From Streptomyces sp. TLI_105 (GTDB lineage: Bacteria > Actinomycetota > Actinomycetes > Streptomycetales > Streptomycetaceae), in NCBI RefSeq assembly GCF_900105415.1, contig NZ_FNSM01000001.1, positions 5,233,501-5,297,500 of the forward strand: 64,000 bases of DNA, given 5' to 3'. Shown here piece after piece: positions 55,601-63,407 of this stretch (positions within the stretch are counted from its first letter, which is position 1; the number at the start of each line of letters is the position of its first letter). The position numbers were made by a program, and so were the translations under genes. The notes beneath the pieces are model-generated. The model was given only the letters and a program-made list of their open reading frames with translations, was not told the DNA's origin and did not search any database.

Positions 55601-56433
55601 TGAAGCGGATGCAGGAGCTCCTCCAGGAGCCCACGTCGACGGCCGCCGCCGACGCGCCCCTGGACGTGCTCTCGCTGCGCGGCGAGATCGCCTTCGAGGA
55701 CGTGTCGTTCGCGTACGGGGAAGAGGAAGAGGCCCTCACCGGGATCGACCTGCGGATCCCCGCCGGGCAGACCGTCGCCTTCGTCGGCGAGACCGGCGCC
55801 GGGAAGTCCACCCTGGTCAAGCTGGTCGCCCGGTTCTACGACCCGACGAGCGGCCGGGTCACCGCCGACGGCACCGACCTGCGGGACCTCGACCTCACCG
55901 CGTACCGCCACCGGCTCGGCGTCGTCCCCCAGGAGGCGTACCTCTTCGCCGGGACGATCCGCGACGCCATCGCGTACGGCCGCCCCGAGGCGACCGACGC
56001 CGAGGTCGAGGCGGCGGCCCGCGCGGTCGGCGCGCACGACATGATCGCCACGCTCGACGGCGGCTACCTCCACGAGGTCGCCGAGCGCGGCCGGAACCTC
56101 TCCGCCGGGCAGCGCCAGCTGATCGCCCTCGCCCGCGCCGAGCTCGTCGACCCGGACGTCCTGCTCCTGGACGAGGCCACGGCGGCCCTGGACCTGGCGA
56201 CCGAGGCCCAGGTCAACCAGGCCACCGACCGGCTCGCGGGCCGCCGTACGACGCTCGTCGTCGCGCACCGGCTGACGACGGCCGCCCGCGCCGACCGCGT
56301 GGTCGTCATGGACCACGGCCGGGTCGTGGAGGACGGCACCCACGACGAGCTCCTCGCCCTGGGCGGCCGGTACGCGACGCTGTGGAACACCTTCATCGGC
56401 GAGGCGGAGGAGGCGGAACCGGAGCGGGTGTGA
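52684..56433 (+). CDS. Fused double ABC exporter (two TMD-NBD units)
   Basis: A 1249-residue ABC exporter with two complete half-transporters in one chain. Unit 1: six-helix membrane domain (about 30-325), NBD with Walker A GASGSGKST (382-390), LSGGQ and Walker B LLLLDDATS, where D511 replaces the catalytic Glu. Unit 2: membrane domain (about 690-970), NBD with Walker A GETGAGKST (1035-1043), the altered signature LSAGQ and Walker B LLLDEATAAL with catalytic E1164. One ATP site is therefore likely degenerate, as in heterodimeric exporters. It starts at GTG 52684 with GGGAGG upstream. Multidrug or lipid export is plausible; substrate unknown. Confidence 0.95.
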   Translation: MAAVGHKEPDRKQQGWARRLAGYAWRYKANTLLALGSSLAGMAVLALVPLVTKVIIDDVIGAKTRSLGVWTGLLIGAAVLVYLLTYVRRYYGGRLALDVQHDLRTDMYGTVTRLDGRRQDELSTGQVVGRATSDLQLIQGLLFMLPMTIGNILLFLISLAVMAWLSIPLTLVALAVAPALWWIAKRSRTRLHPATWHAQQQAAVVAGVVDGAVTGVRVVKGFGQEDQETGKIREAGRKLFAGRLRTIRLNSKYTPALQAVPALGQVAVLALGGWLAYRHQITLGTFVAFSSYLASLVGPVRMLAMVLTVGQQARAGVERVYDLIDTEPVIKDGTKELPADAPATVEFDDVSFAYEGASGKTKPVLDGFSLEIRPGETVAVVGASGSGKSTVSLLLPRFYDVTHGAVLVGGHDVRELTLDSLRAAVGLVPEDSFLFSDTVAANIAYGVPDATREQIETAARAAQADRFIAELPEGYDTKVGEHGLTLSGGQRQRVALARAILTDPRLLLLDDATSAVDAKVEHEIHEALKSVMAGRTTLLIAHRRSTLGLADRIAVLDEGRLADIGTHAELEERSPLFRRLLTDPEELGAVSPGHVTPPELPEDRTLRAELDAEFDAERGITPTLWVRDETTGRESPAPGATPELLAAVEALPPATDTPGIDEARAVAPEDAYGLRRLLRGFGVPLLISLGLVALDAGAGLLLPVLIRHGIDEGVNRLAIGAVWAASALALVTVLVQWVAQTAETRMTGRTGERVLYALRLKIFAQLQRLGLDYYERELTGRIMTRMTTDVDALSTFLQTGLVTAFVSVVTFFGIMVALLVLDLQLALVVFATLPVLAVGTYYFRRSSVKAYELARERISVVNADLQESVSGLRIVQAFRREQSGAARFAERSDSYREARVRGQWLISVYFPFVTLLSSVAAASVMIVGANRIEAGTLTTGALVAYLLYIDLFFAPVQQLSQVFDGYQQAAVSLKRMQELLQEPTSTAAADAPLDVLSLRGEIAFEDVSFAYGEEEEALTGIDLRIPAGQTVAFVGETGAGKSTLVKLVARFYDPTSGRVTADGTDLRDLDLTAYRHRLGVVPQEAYLFAGTIRDAIAYGRPEATDAEVEAAARAVGAHDMIATLDGGYLHEVAERGRNLSAGQRQLIALARAELVDPDVLLLDEATAALDLATEAQVNQATDRLAGRRTTLVVAHRLTTAARADRVVVMDHGRVVEDGTHDELLALGGRYATLWNTFIGEAEEAEPERV

Positions 56434-56526
56434 CTGCTTCCGAGCAGCGGGTCTGAGTACGGGGGATCCACCGGGTGAGTACCCCGGCGGATTCCCCGCC
56501 GGCACCCCACGGGGTTGCATCGGGGC

Positions 56527-56883
56527 ATGAGCCACGAGACCCGCGCCCGCGCCACCGCCTCGCCCGCCGTTCCCTCGGCCTCCGAGGTGGCCGGCCGGCG
56601 CCTGCGGAAGCTGTCCCTGATCTGGGCGGGCCTCTTCGTCCCGGCGACCGTGCTCGCCGGCATCGTCGCCCTCACCACGGAGAACGCCGCCCGCTGCCTC
56701 GAGTACGGGGACGGTTGCGGCTCCACCCCCGGCTACGTGTACCTCGGGAGCCTCGCCGTGGCGGCCGTGGCCTTCGTGATCGCCCAGAGCACGGCTCGTA
56801 CGTCCGTCGCCCGGACCGCGTTCCGCGTCCAGTTCGGCGCGGAGGCCGTCTTCGTGATGCTGGTCATGACGACCTTCGGATAG
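56527..56883 (+). CDS. Small membrane protein, 118 aa
   Basis: The ATG at 56527 starts MSHETRARATASP. Three hydrophobic segments (LIWAGLFVPATVLAGIVAL; YVYLGSLAVAAVAFVIA; FGAEAVFVMLVMTTFG) are visible, with a two-Cys loop (RCLEYGDGCGS) between the first two. No family is recognised. It lies downstream of the ABC exporter in the same direction with a 93-bp gap. Confidence 0.65.
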   Translation: MSHETRARATASPAVPSASEVAGRRLRKLSLIWAGLFVPATVLAGIVALTTENAARCLEYGDGCGSTPGYVYLGSLAVAAVAFVIAQSTARTSVARTAFRVQFGAEAVFVMLVMTTFG

Positions 56884-56962
56884 CGGGAGGCATGCGGAGG
56901 CAACCATTCCCAGCCCTCGTGCGTCGTACGGCCGTACGACGACTCGCCCGGGAGAGGAACGC

Positions 56963-57367
56963 ATGACCACAGACGCCGGCTCGGTCCGGACACTCGCCCG
57001 CGTCCTCGTCCCGCTCCTCGCCGCCCTCGCGCTGCTCCTCCTCCCCGGACCCGGACCCGGCGGCGGGACCGCCGACGCCGCCTCCGTCTGCCACGGCCGG
57101 CCCACCCGGACGATCACCTTCGCCACCGGGGAACTGCGCCTCTACCGGACCCGCCAGTACGTCTGCGCCGTCACCGTCGCCAAACGGCCCGGCCCCCGCC
57201 GCCCGATGGTCGTCTCGCTCCAGCCGCGCGGCGCCCGCCCCGTCGTCCGGGCCGGACGCTTCGACCGGCAGGCGGGTCCCCTGACCGTCCACGCCCTCAA
57301 CCGCTGCGTCAAGGCGACCGGTTCGGTGGCGGGCCGGGGCACGGCGACGGGCTGGATCCTGTGCTGA
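56963..57367 (+). CDS. Small secreted protein, 134 aa
   Basis: The ATG at 56963 has GAGAGGAA upstream. A signal peptide (LARVLVPLLAALALLLLPG) is followed by a mature part of about 95 residues with four cysteines (VCHG, YVCAV, NRCVK and the terminal Cys), suggesting two disulphides. Beta-rich pattern. No known family; function unknown. Confidence 0.7.
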   Translation: MTTDAGSVRTLARVLVPLLAALALLLLPGPGPGGGTADAASVCHGRPTRTITFATGELRLYRTRQYVCAVTVAKRPGPRRPMVVSLQPRGARPVVRAGRFDRQAGPLTVHALNRCVKATGSVAGRGTATGWILC

Positions 57368-57466
57368 TGTGCGGATAAGTCCAGGAGTAAGGATCAACTG
57401 GGTCTGGCGGTCCACACGTTGCCCCCGCTAGGTTCGCGACACCGTTGTGAACCAAGGGGAGGGTGA

Positions 57467-58918
57467 ATGCGCAAGTCGCTGAGATGGGCGCTGTCGCTTT
57501 CGGTGCTCATAGGCACCGTCGGGTCGACCGGTGTGGCTACCGCCGCGGACACGGAGACCGGCAGCGCGACCGTCGTCGACTCGCAGAGCACGAGCACCGA
57601 CATCAAGGACCGCATCCTGGCGATCCCCGGGATGAGCCTGATCGAGGAGAAGCCGTACGCCGGCTACCGCTACTTCGTCCTGGAGTACGTCCAGCCGATC
57701 GACCACCACCGCCCGTGGGCGGGCACGTTCAAGCAGCGGATCTCGATCCTCCACAAGGACACGAGCCGCCCCACCGTCTTCCGCACCAGCGGCTACGGTC
57801 TTTCCACCACGCCGAGCCGGACCGAACCGACGCGGATCATCGACGGCAACCAGGTCTCCATGGAGTACCGCTTCTTCACGCCGTCCCGCCCGCAGCCCGC
57901 CGACTGGTCGAAGCTCGACATCTGGCAGGCGGCCAGCGACCAGCACCGCATCTACACGGCGCTGAAGTCGATCTACGGCCAGAAGTGGCTCTCCACCGGC
58001 GCCTCCAAGGGCGGCATGACCGCCACGTACTACGAGCGCTTCTACCCGCGCGACATGGACGGCGTCGTCGCCTACGTAGCCCCGAACGACGTGGTCAACA
58101 AGGAGGACTCGGCCTACGACCGGTTCTTCGAGACCGTCGGCACGAAGGACTGCCGCGACCGCCTGAACAACATGCAGCGCGAGGCCCTCGTCCGGCGCGA
58201 GCCGCTGGAGAAGAAGTACAAGGCCTGGGCCGAGTCCGAGGGTGCCACCTTCAACACGGTCGGCTCGCTCGACAAGGCCTACGAGGCCGTCGTCCTCGAC
58301 TTCGTGTGGGGCTTCTGGCAGTACTACGGCCAGGACGTCTGCGACCAGATCCCGGACGCGGCGACCGCGAGCGACGACACCGTCTACGAGACGATCGACG
58401 CCTACTCCGGCTGGTCCGCCTACACCGACCAGGGCCTCGAGTACTACACGCCGTACTACTACCAGGCGGCCACCGAACTCGGCTCGCCCACCATCAAGCA
58501 GCCGCACCTGAACGGCCTGAGCCGCTACGGCTACCAGCCGGCCAGCAGCTTCGTGCCGCGCGAGATCCCCATGAAGTTCAAGCCGCAGGCCATGCGGGAC
58601 GTCGACGACTGGGTCCGCAAGAACGCGAACCAGATGCTCTTCGTCTACGGCGGCAACGACCCGTGGGGCTCCGAGCAGTTCCGCCTCGGCAAGGGCGCGC
58701 GCGACAGCTACGTGTACGTGGCGCCGGGCGCCAACCACGGGGCGAACGTCGCCGGGCTCGTCGAGTCCGAGCGCGCCAACGCGACCGCCCGCATCCTGGC
58801 CTGGGCCGGGGTCTCCGCCCCGGCGGTCCAGGCGGCGCAGCCGCTGGCGGCCTTCGACGCGCGCGTCGACGTGGCGGTCGACGAGGACGCGACCAGGGAA
58901 CACGGCCTGCGACCGTGA
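57467..58918 (+). CDS. Secreted S37-family aminopeptidase (prolyl tri/tetrapeptidyl type)
   Basis: A 483-residue secreted serine peptidase. After a signal peptide (about 1-27), the alpha/beta-hydrolase body shows the nucleophile motif GASKGGMT with Ser180, the strand FVYGGNDPWG with a candidate catalytic Asp, and GANHGANV with the His. The S37 family (PS-10/tripeptidyl aminopeptidase) removes tri- or tetrapeptides from N-termini and is known from streptomycetes. Length is normal. A ribosome binding site (AAGGGGAGG) is present and a hairpin terminator follows. Confidence 0.9.
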   Translation: MRKSLRWALSLSVLIGTVGSTGVATAADTETGSATVVDSQSTSTDIKDRILAIPGMSLIEEKPYAGYRYFVLEYVQPIDHHRPWAGTFKQRISILHKDTSRPTVFRTSGYGLSTTPSRTEPTRIIDGNQVSMEYRFFTPSRPQPADWSKLDIWQAASDQHRIYTALKSIYGQKWLSTGASKGGMTATYYERFYPRDMDGVVAYVAPNDVVNKEDSAYDRFFETVGTKDCRDRLNNMQREALVRREPLEKKYKAWAESEGATFNTVGSLDKAYEAVVLDFVWGFWQYYGQDVCDQIPDAATASDDTVYETIDAYSGWSAYTDQGLEYYTPYYYQAATELGSPTIKQPHLNGLSRYGYQPASSFVPREIPMKFKPQAMRDVDDWVRKNANQMLFVYGGNDPWGSEQFRLGKGARDSYVYVAPGANHGANVAGLVESERANATARILAWAGVSAPAVQAAQPLAAFDARVDVAVDEDATREHGLRP

Positions 58919-58924
58919 CCTGCC

Positions 58925-58952
58925 GTGGGGGTGCGGCCGTCCGCACCCCCAC
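58925..58952. terminator. Hairpin terminator of the S37 peptidase gene
   Basis: Perfect 12-bp stem (58925-58936 with 58941-58952) and a CCGT loop, 7 bp after the stop codon. Confidence 0.9.
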
Positions 58953-58961
58953 TCACCTCCG

Positions 58962-59030
58962 TTGTGGGCAGCCGCTCCACCGGGCGGTGCCCCCCCTTGT
59001 GGGCGCGCCCGCCGGGGCGGTGCCCACCCC
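58962..59030. repeat. Two degenerate units of the GTGGGCA repeat
   Basis: Units beginning TTGTGGGCA at 58962 and TTGTGGGCG at 58997 resemble the first half of the palindromic element at 59040. They lack its inner GTTCCGC/GCGGAAC arms and look like decayed copies in direct orientation. Confidence 0.6.
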
Positions 59031-59039
59031 CGTGCCCCC

Positions 59040-59247
59040 GTTGTGGGCAATCGTTCCGCTGGGGCGGAACGGGTGGGCACAACGGAACGGCGCCCTTGCC
59101 GGCGCCAGAGGCTTTCGCGCCTGAACCCGCACCCCGTTGCGCGCTGCGCTGTCGGTGCGGGTCCAGGCGCGGAACGCGGAGGCGCCGCTAAGGGGCGCCG
59201 TCCCGTGTGCCCACCCGTCCCGCCCCAGCGGGACGATTGCCCACACG
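59040..59247. repeat. About 205-bp imperfect palindrome, MITE-like
   Basis: The two ends are inverted copies of one unit (59041-59082 and 59206-59246), each starting with GTGGGCAATCGT and containing its own inner inverted repeat. The arms continue inwards as further inverted matches (GGCGCC, CGCGCCTG, ACCCGCAC and their complements) to a centre near 59144. The whole 58953-59394 gap between convergent genes holds no credible gene. Confidence 0.75.
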
Positions 59248-59394
59248 GGCAGGGGGGCGGGGGCACCGCCCCGCAGACGCGCGCCCGCACGGGCGGGGGC
59301 GGGGGCGCCGCCCGGCCAGGCGCGCGCCCGCATCGGGGTGGGTGGGGGAGCGGCGCCGCCCGCGCGACGAGTCGTCAGGGCGCCGCCCCGTCGG

Positions 59395-61218
59395 TCAGCG
59401 GGTGTACGACAGGCCGTAGCCCACCGGGTACAGCACCCGCCCCGGGTCCTCCGCGTCCTGGATCGGGACCGGCAGGCGGCCGAGGGGCCGGGCCCGGCCG
59501 GCCAGGACGCGGGCGGCGGCCCGGAGTTCGACGTCCGTCCAGGAGTAGGCCGCGAGAGAGGCCCGCTGGCCACCGAGGCGCGCGATGTCGTACGGGTTGC
59601 GGATCGCGACCGTCACGACGGGCACCCCGGTGGCGACGAGCCGCGCGACGAGCGTCCGCTGCGGGCTGGTCGCGCCGACGTTGTACGTGCCGACCACGAC
59701 CACGTCCTTGCCGGCCGCCCCCCTCACCGCCTCCTCGATCTTCGCGGCCGTCGGGGTGATCCCGGTGGAGAGCGCGGTCGCGGTGAAGCCGAGCTCCGTC
59801 AGGGCGGTCGCGAGCGTCGTGGTCGGCGGGCCCGTGGTGCCGGACGGCGAGGCCGGGTCGGCGCCGACGACGAGGACCGAGCGGTGGGTGGCCGGGCTCA
59901 GCGGCAGGAAGTCGTCCTCGTTGAGCAGCAGGGTCGTGGTCGCCTCGGCGATCCGGTCGGCGTGGGCGAGGTGCTCCTCGCTGCCGACCACGCGCTCGAC
60001 GCCCGCCCGGGTGGCGTACGCCTGCCGGAAGAGGCCGAGCTTCGCCTTGAGCCGCAGGATCCGCAGGATCGATTCGTCGAGCCGGGCCTCCGTCAGTTCG
60101 CCGTCCCTGACGGCCTTGAGGACCGCGTTCCAGGCCACGTCGAGCTTGGGCGGGTTGAGCAGCTGGTCCACCCCGGCCTTCAGGGCGAGGACCGGGACGC
60201 GCTCGTCGCCGTACTTGGTGCGTACGCCCTCCATGCCGAGGGAGTCGGTGACCACCACGCCGTCGTAGCCGAGCTGTTCGCGCAGGATGCCGGTGAGGAT
60301 GGGCCGGGAGAGGGTCGCCGGGTCCTCGCTGGGGTCGAGCGCGGGGACCACGATGTGCGCGGTCATGATCGAGTCGATGCCGGCGCCGATCGCCGACCGG
60401 AACGGCGGCGCGTCGAGCTCCGCCCACTGCTCCCGGGTGTGGGTGATCGTGGGCAGGCCGTAGTGGCTGTCGACGGCGGTGTCGCCGTGGCCGGGGAAGT
60501 GCTTGGAGGTGGCCGCGACCCCGGCCCGCTGGTACCCCTTGACCTGCGCGGCGACGAGTCCGGCGACCGCCTGCGGGTCCGCGCCGAAGGAGCGGACGCC
60601 GATGACGGGGTTGGCCGGGTTGACGTTCACGTCGGCGACGGGGGCGTAGTTCTGCCGGATGCCGACGGCGACGAGTTCCTCGCCCGCGATCTGGGCGGCC
60701 TTGCGGGCGTCCGCGTGCGAGCCGCCGGCACCGAGGGCCATCGCGCCGGGCAGCAGCGTGGCCGGCTTGCCGACCCGGCAGACGATGCCGTGCTCCTGGT
60801 CGGTGGAGATGAGCACGGGCACGGGGGTGGGCTGCGCGAGCGCGGCCTGCTGGATGCCGTTGGAGAGTTCCGCGATCTGCTGGGGGTTGCGGGTGTTGTG
60901 GGCCCAGGCGAAGTAGATGATCCCGCCGACGTGGTAGCGCTCGATCAGTTCGGCGGCGGTGCGGACGCCGATCTCGGCGAGGTTGGCGTCGATGTCGGCT
61001 TGGTCGGGGGCGGTGGCGGAGTGGCCGTAGACCCGCATCACGAAGAGCTGGCCGACCTTCTCCTCCAGCGACATCCGGTCGATGATCCGCTGGAGTCCGC
61101 GGTCGTTCGTCTCCGCGTGGGCGGCGGGGGAGAGGGTGCCGGTGACGGCCGCCGCGGCGGCTGCGGCGGTCACCGTGAGGAGGGTGCGTCGGGAGGGGGC
61201 GGGGGCGCGGTGGTGCAC
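59395..61218 (-). CDS. Secreted GH3 beta-N-acetylglucosaminidase (NagZ-like)
   Basis: A 607-residue exported glycosidase. It starts at GTG 61216-61218 (GAAGGAG upstream). A twin-arginine-like signal (APSRRTLLTVTAAAAAAA) indicates export. The GH3 barrel has the NagZ His/Asp motif KHFPGHGDTAVDSHYGLPTI, typical of beta-N-acetylglucosaminidases, and the nucleophile region VVVTDSLGMEGV. A second GH3 C-terminal domain (about 400-600) is present, unlike single-domain NagZ. It probably trims chito- or muropeptide-derived GlcNAc outside the cell, with the GH18 and GH20 enzymes in the same window. Confidence 0.92.
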   Translation of the reverse strand: MHHRAPAPSRRTLLTVTAAAAAAAVTGTLSPAAHAETNDRGLQRIIDRMSLEEKVGQLFVMRVYGHSATAPDQADIDANLAEIGVRTAAELIERYHVGGIIYFAWAHNTRNPQQIAELSNGIQQAALAQPTPVPVLISTDQEHGIVCRVGKPATLLPGAMALGAGGSHADARKAAQIAGEELVAVGIRQNYAPVADVNVNPANPVIGVRSFGADPQAVAGLVAAQVKGYQRAGVAATSKHFPGHGDTAVDSHYGLPTITHTREQWAELDAPPFRSAIGAGIDSIMTAHIVVPALDPSEDPATLSRPILTGILREQLGYDGVVVTDSLGMEGVRTKYGDERVPVLALKAGVDQLLNPPKLDVAWNAVLKAVRDGELTEARLDESILRILRLKAKLGLFRQAYATRAGVERVVGSEEHLAHADRIAEATTTLLLNEDDFLPLSPATHRSVLVVGADPASPSGTTGPPTTTLATALTELGFTATALSTGITPTAAKIEEAVRGAAGKDVVVVGTYNVGATSPQRTLVARLVATGVPVVTVAIRNPYDIARLGGQRASLAAYSWTDVELRAAARVLAGRARPLGRLPVPIQDAEDPGRVLYPVGYGLSYTR

Positions 61219-61243
61219 TGATGCTCCTTCCGGCCGTGCAAGG

Positions 61244-61260
61244 TTGAAGGAAACTTCCAA
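61244..61260. promoter_or_regulatory. Imperfect palindrome upstream of the GH3 gene
   Basis: TTGAAGGAAACTTCCAA, an interrupted inverted repeat 26 bp before the start codon. The AAACTTCC core resembles motifs upstream of other streptomycete glycosidase genes, but no regulator can be named. Confidence 0.35.
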
Positions 61261-61332
61261 GGTGTCACGGATAGCCCGAAAGTAACTGCCAGGTCAAGGA
61301 CCCGCGCAGGAATCGGAGGCCCCGGCCGCCGA

Positions 61333-61521
61333 TCACCCCGCGGAGGCGATCGAGGGCCAGAGCTCCTGGAGCGTACGGACCGTCTCCCGGATCGCCGGGC
61401 GCCGCGCCGCACCCGTCCGCCACATGGCGTGCAGCCGGCGCGTCGGTATCGGATCGAGCCGCACCGGCGCCACCTCCGGCGGCAGCGTCCCGCGCCCCAG
61501 GCGCGGGACCAGGGCGATCTT
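61333..61521 (-). pseudogene. C-terminal remnant of a LysR-family regulator
   Basis: The last roughly 60 codons (IALVPRLGRGTLPPEV, RLHAMWRTGAARRPAIRETV) match the end of LysR effector domains. The HTH and most of the sensor domain are gone. Upstream of IALVPRL the frame continues but no longer looks like LysR. The tnpB element lies where the rest of the gene should be. Confidence 0.7.
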
Positions 61522-61669
61522 TCTGGTCGGCCGTTCCACCGTCGTCTGGAAGTGGATCGTTGGGGTCGGACTCGTCCTCGGCGTGGTCAGGTTCGGGCTG
61601 CTCACCACAGGCGTGGACCTCGGCGCCCTGGCCGGACTCTCCTCCTTCGCCGCCCCCATCCGACGCGCT

Positions 61670-63005
61670 CAACTTCGTGACTCCTCCCCCTCGTGAACGA
61701 GGGGGCTTCTCGCTATGCCAGATGGGCTTCGCGACGGACCAGCCCGGCCCGTAGAACGTTCACGGCTCCCACCGTGTCCGCGTGCGCGGTGTGACCGCAC
61801 GAGACGCAGCGGAACTTCTCCTGCGTGGGCCGGTTCTCCCTGGCGGCGTGCCCGCATTCGGGGCAGGTGCGGGAGGTGTTGCGGGGGCCCACGGCGATCA
61901 CTTCCCGTCCGGCGCTTTCAGCCTTGGCGTGCAGGATCGTCAGGAACACCCCCCATCCGGCATCGTTGATCGAACGGTTCAGCCCGGCCTTGGCGGCGGC
62001 CCCGTTGGGTAGGAAGCTGCCCGGCTGTTCGGGGTCCGGCTTCGGCGCCGAGGGCTTGAGCATGTTGCGGACGTTGAGGTCCTCGTGCGCGATGAAGTCG
62101 TGTTCCCGCACGAGGTCAAGGGCGGTCTTGTGGGCGTGGTCGAGGCGCTGGCGTCGGACCTTGCGGTGCAGGTCGGCGACCTTCTGAACGGCCCGCCGGT
62201 GGTTCTTGGTGCGCTTGTCGCGGCGGGTGCGGGGGAAGCGGGACAGAGCCCGCTGTGCGGCTTCGAGCCTCGCGGCAGCGCGCCGGCCGTGGCGCGGGTT
62301 GGGCACGAACCCGCCGTCTGAGTCGGCGAGGAAGTTGGCTATGCCCAGGTCGATGCCGACCACGCTTCCGGTCGCGGGCGGCGGCTCGGGCCGGTCCTGC
62401 TCGGCGGTGAGGACGACGTACCACTTGCGTCCCTCGCGCTTGACGCTGACGGTCTTGACCTTGCCGACCACCGGCCGATGCTGGTGGACCTTGACATGCC
62501 CGACGCCCTGGAAGCGGACACGGGTGACCGGGTCGTGCGGGGTGGAGTCCCAGCGGCAGCCGTCGCCGTCCTTGGGGAAGTCCACCGTGTCGAACCAGTG
62601 CACACCTCGGAAGCGAGGATAGCCCGGCGTCTCGCCGGCCTTGGCCCGGCGGAAGAAGGCGGAGAACGCCTTGTCGAGGCGCCGCAGGGTGGCCTGCTGG
62701 CTGGAGAACGACCAGCGTCCCTGACGCTCCGGGTCGAACGCCCGGATCTCCTTGAGCTGCGCGACTGCGTCCCGTACCTCACGCTCGTTTTCGAGACATG
62801 CCGGTAGGCCTCACGTCGCTCCTGGAGCGCACCGTTGTACAGGGAGCAGTGATCCCGCAGCATCTCGCCGAGTGCGACTCGCTGACCCACGGTGGGCCGC
62901 ATGAGGAACTTGTACGCACGAATCACCCGGCCCACCCCCTCGCCGCCACCATAGGGCGGGCCACCGACAGCAACGGTCCTCCTGGCGACAAGTCGCCACG
63001 CCGAA
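61670..63005. mobile_element. IS200/IS605-type tnpB-only element (approximate ends)
   Basis: About 1.3 kb containing a tnpB gene with a subterminal hairpin at each side: a perfect 8-bp stem at 61686-61705 after the tnpB stop, and GGCGAC-AA-GTCGCC at 62984-62997 before its start. Hairpins of this type mark IS605 ends. The flanks are broken genes (LysR left, EamA right). No tnpA is present. Exact ends cannot be fixed without a comparison. Confidence 0.65.
61713..62925 (-). pseudogene. tnpB: Frameshifted TnpB (RuvC-like RNA-guided nuclease)
   Basis: The gene starts at GTG 62923-62925 (VIRAYKFLMRPTVGQ). The reading frame shifts near 62758-62766, where one base appears missing (CAGTCGCGCAG where CAGTCGGCGCAG would keep frame), and continues as AQLKEIRAFDPERQGRWSF. 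The C-terminal two thirds is intact: RuvC-I GIDLGI, RuvC-II HEDLNV, zinc ribbon CPECG/CVSCG and RuvC-III HADTVGAVN. All three catalytic acids survive, so only the frameshift inactivates it, unless internal initiation or slippage occurs. It belongs to a different TnpB subgroup from the copy at 29075. Confidence 0.85.
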
Positions 63006-63009
63006 GGTT

Positions 63010-63407
63010 GCCCTCTTCCACTCCTGGAGGGTCCCGAGCGCGACCTCGAAGCCCTGCGCGGGCTCGACTGGACCGGCGTCGGCGTCATCGTCTACGCCGC
63101 GTGGATCACGACCGTCTTCGGCTTCGGCGCCTGGGGCTGGCTCCTCCGCCGCCACCCCGCCTCCTCCGTGGCCCCCTTCTCCCTCCTCGTCCCCGTCTTC
63201 GGCATGTCCTCGGCCGCGCTGTTCCTGGGGGAGGGCGTGAGCCCCCTCCGCTGGTGCGCGGCCGCGCTGCTCGTGGGGGGAGTGGCGCTGACGTCCTTCG
63301 CGCCGCGACGGGGCGCGGGAGGGGGCCCGGGCCGGAAAGCCGTGGCGTCCGGCGAGCCCGGGGTCGTATCGTTCCCGCGTTCCGCCCGTGAGGAAAGGCC
63401 CGTATGA
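63010..63407 (+). pseudogene. C-terminal remnant of an EamA/DMT-family exporter
   Basis: From about 63010 the frame reads LLEGPERDLEALRGLDWTG and then two to three membrane helices (VGVIVYAAWITTVFGFGAWG; FSLLVPVFGMSSAALFLGEG; WCAAALLVGGVALTSF). This is the last quarter of a drug/metabolite exporter. The N-terminal helices are missing and the tnpB element lies in their place. The last codon overlaps the next gene's start (ATGA). Confidence 0.75.

Noticed and set aside
52162..57126. A 1654-codon open frame on the minus strand
   Set aside because: It is the antisense shadow of the double ABC exporter. Its composition is Gly/Arg/Val-rich with no domain. Only its last 123 codons (52162-52533) look like a real gene with its own ribosome binding site.
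61424..61696. Plus-strand 90-codon frame with a hydrophobic stretch
   Set aside because: It overlaps the LysR remnant antisense and enters the tnpB element end. The hydrophobic part could be a leftover of another gene, but there is no start signal or recognisable family.
62798..63391. Plus-strand 197-codon frame at the end of the second tnpB element
   Set aside because: It reads across tnpB antisense into the exporter remnant in the wrong frame. The membrane-helix pattern appears only in the frame ending at 63407.
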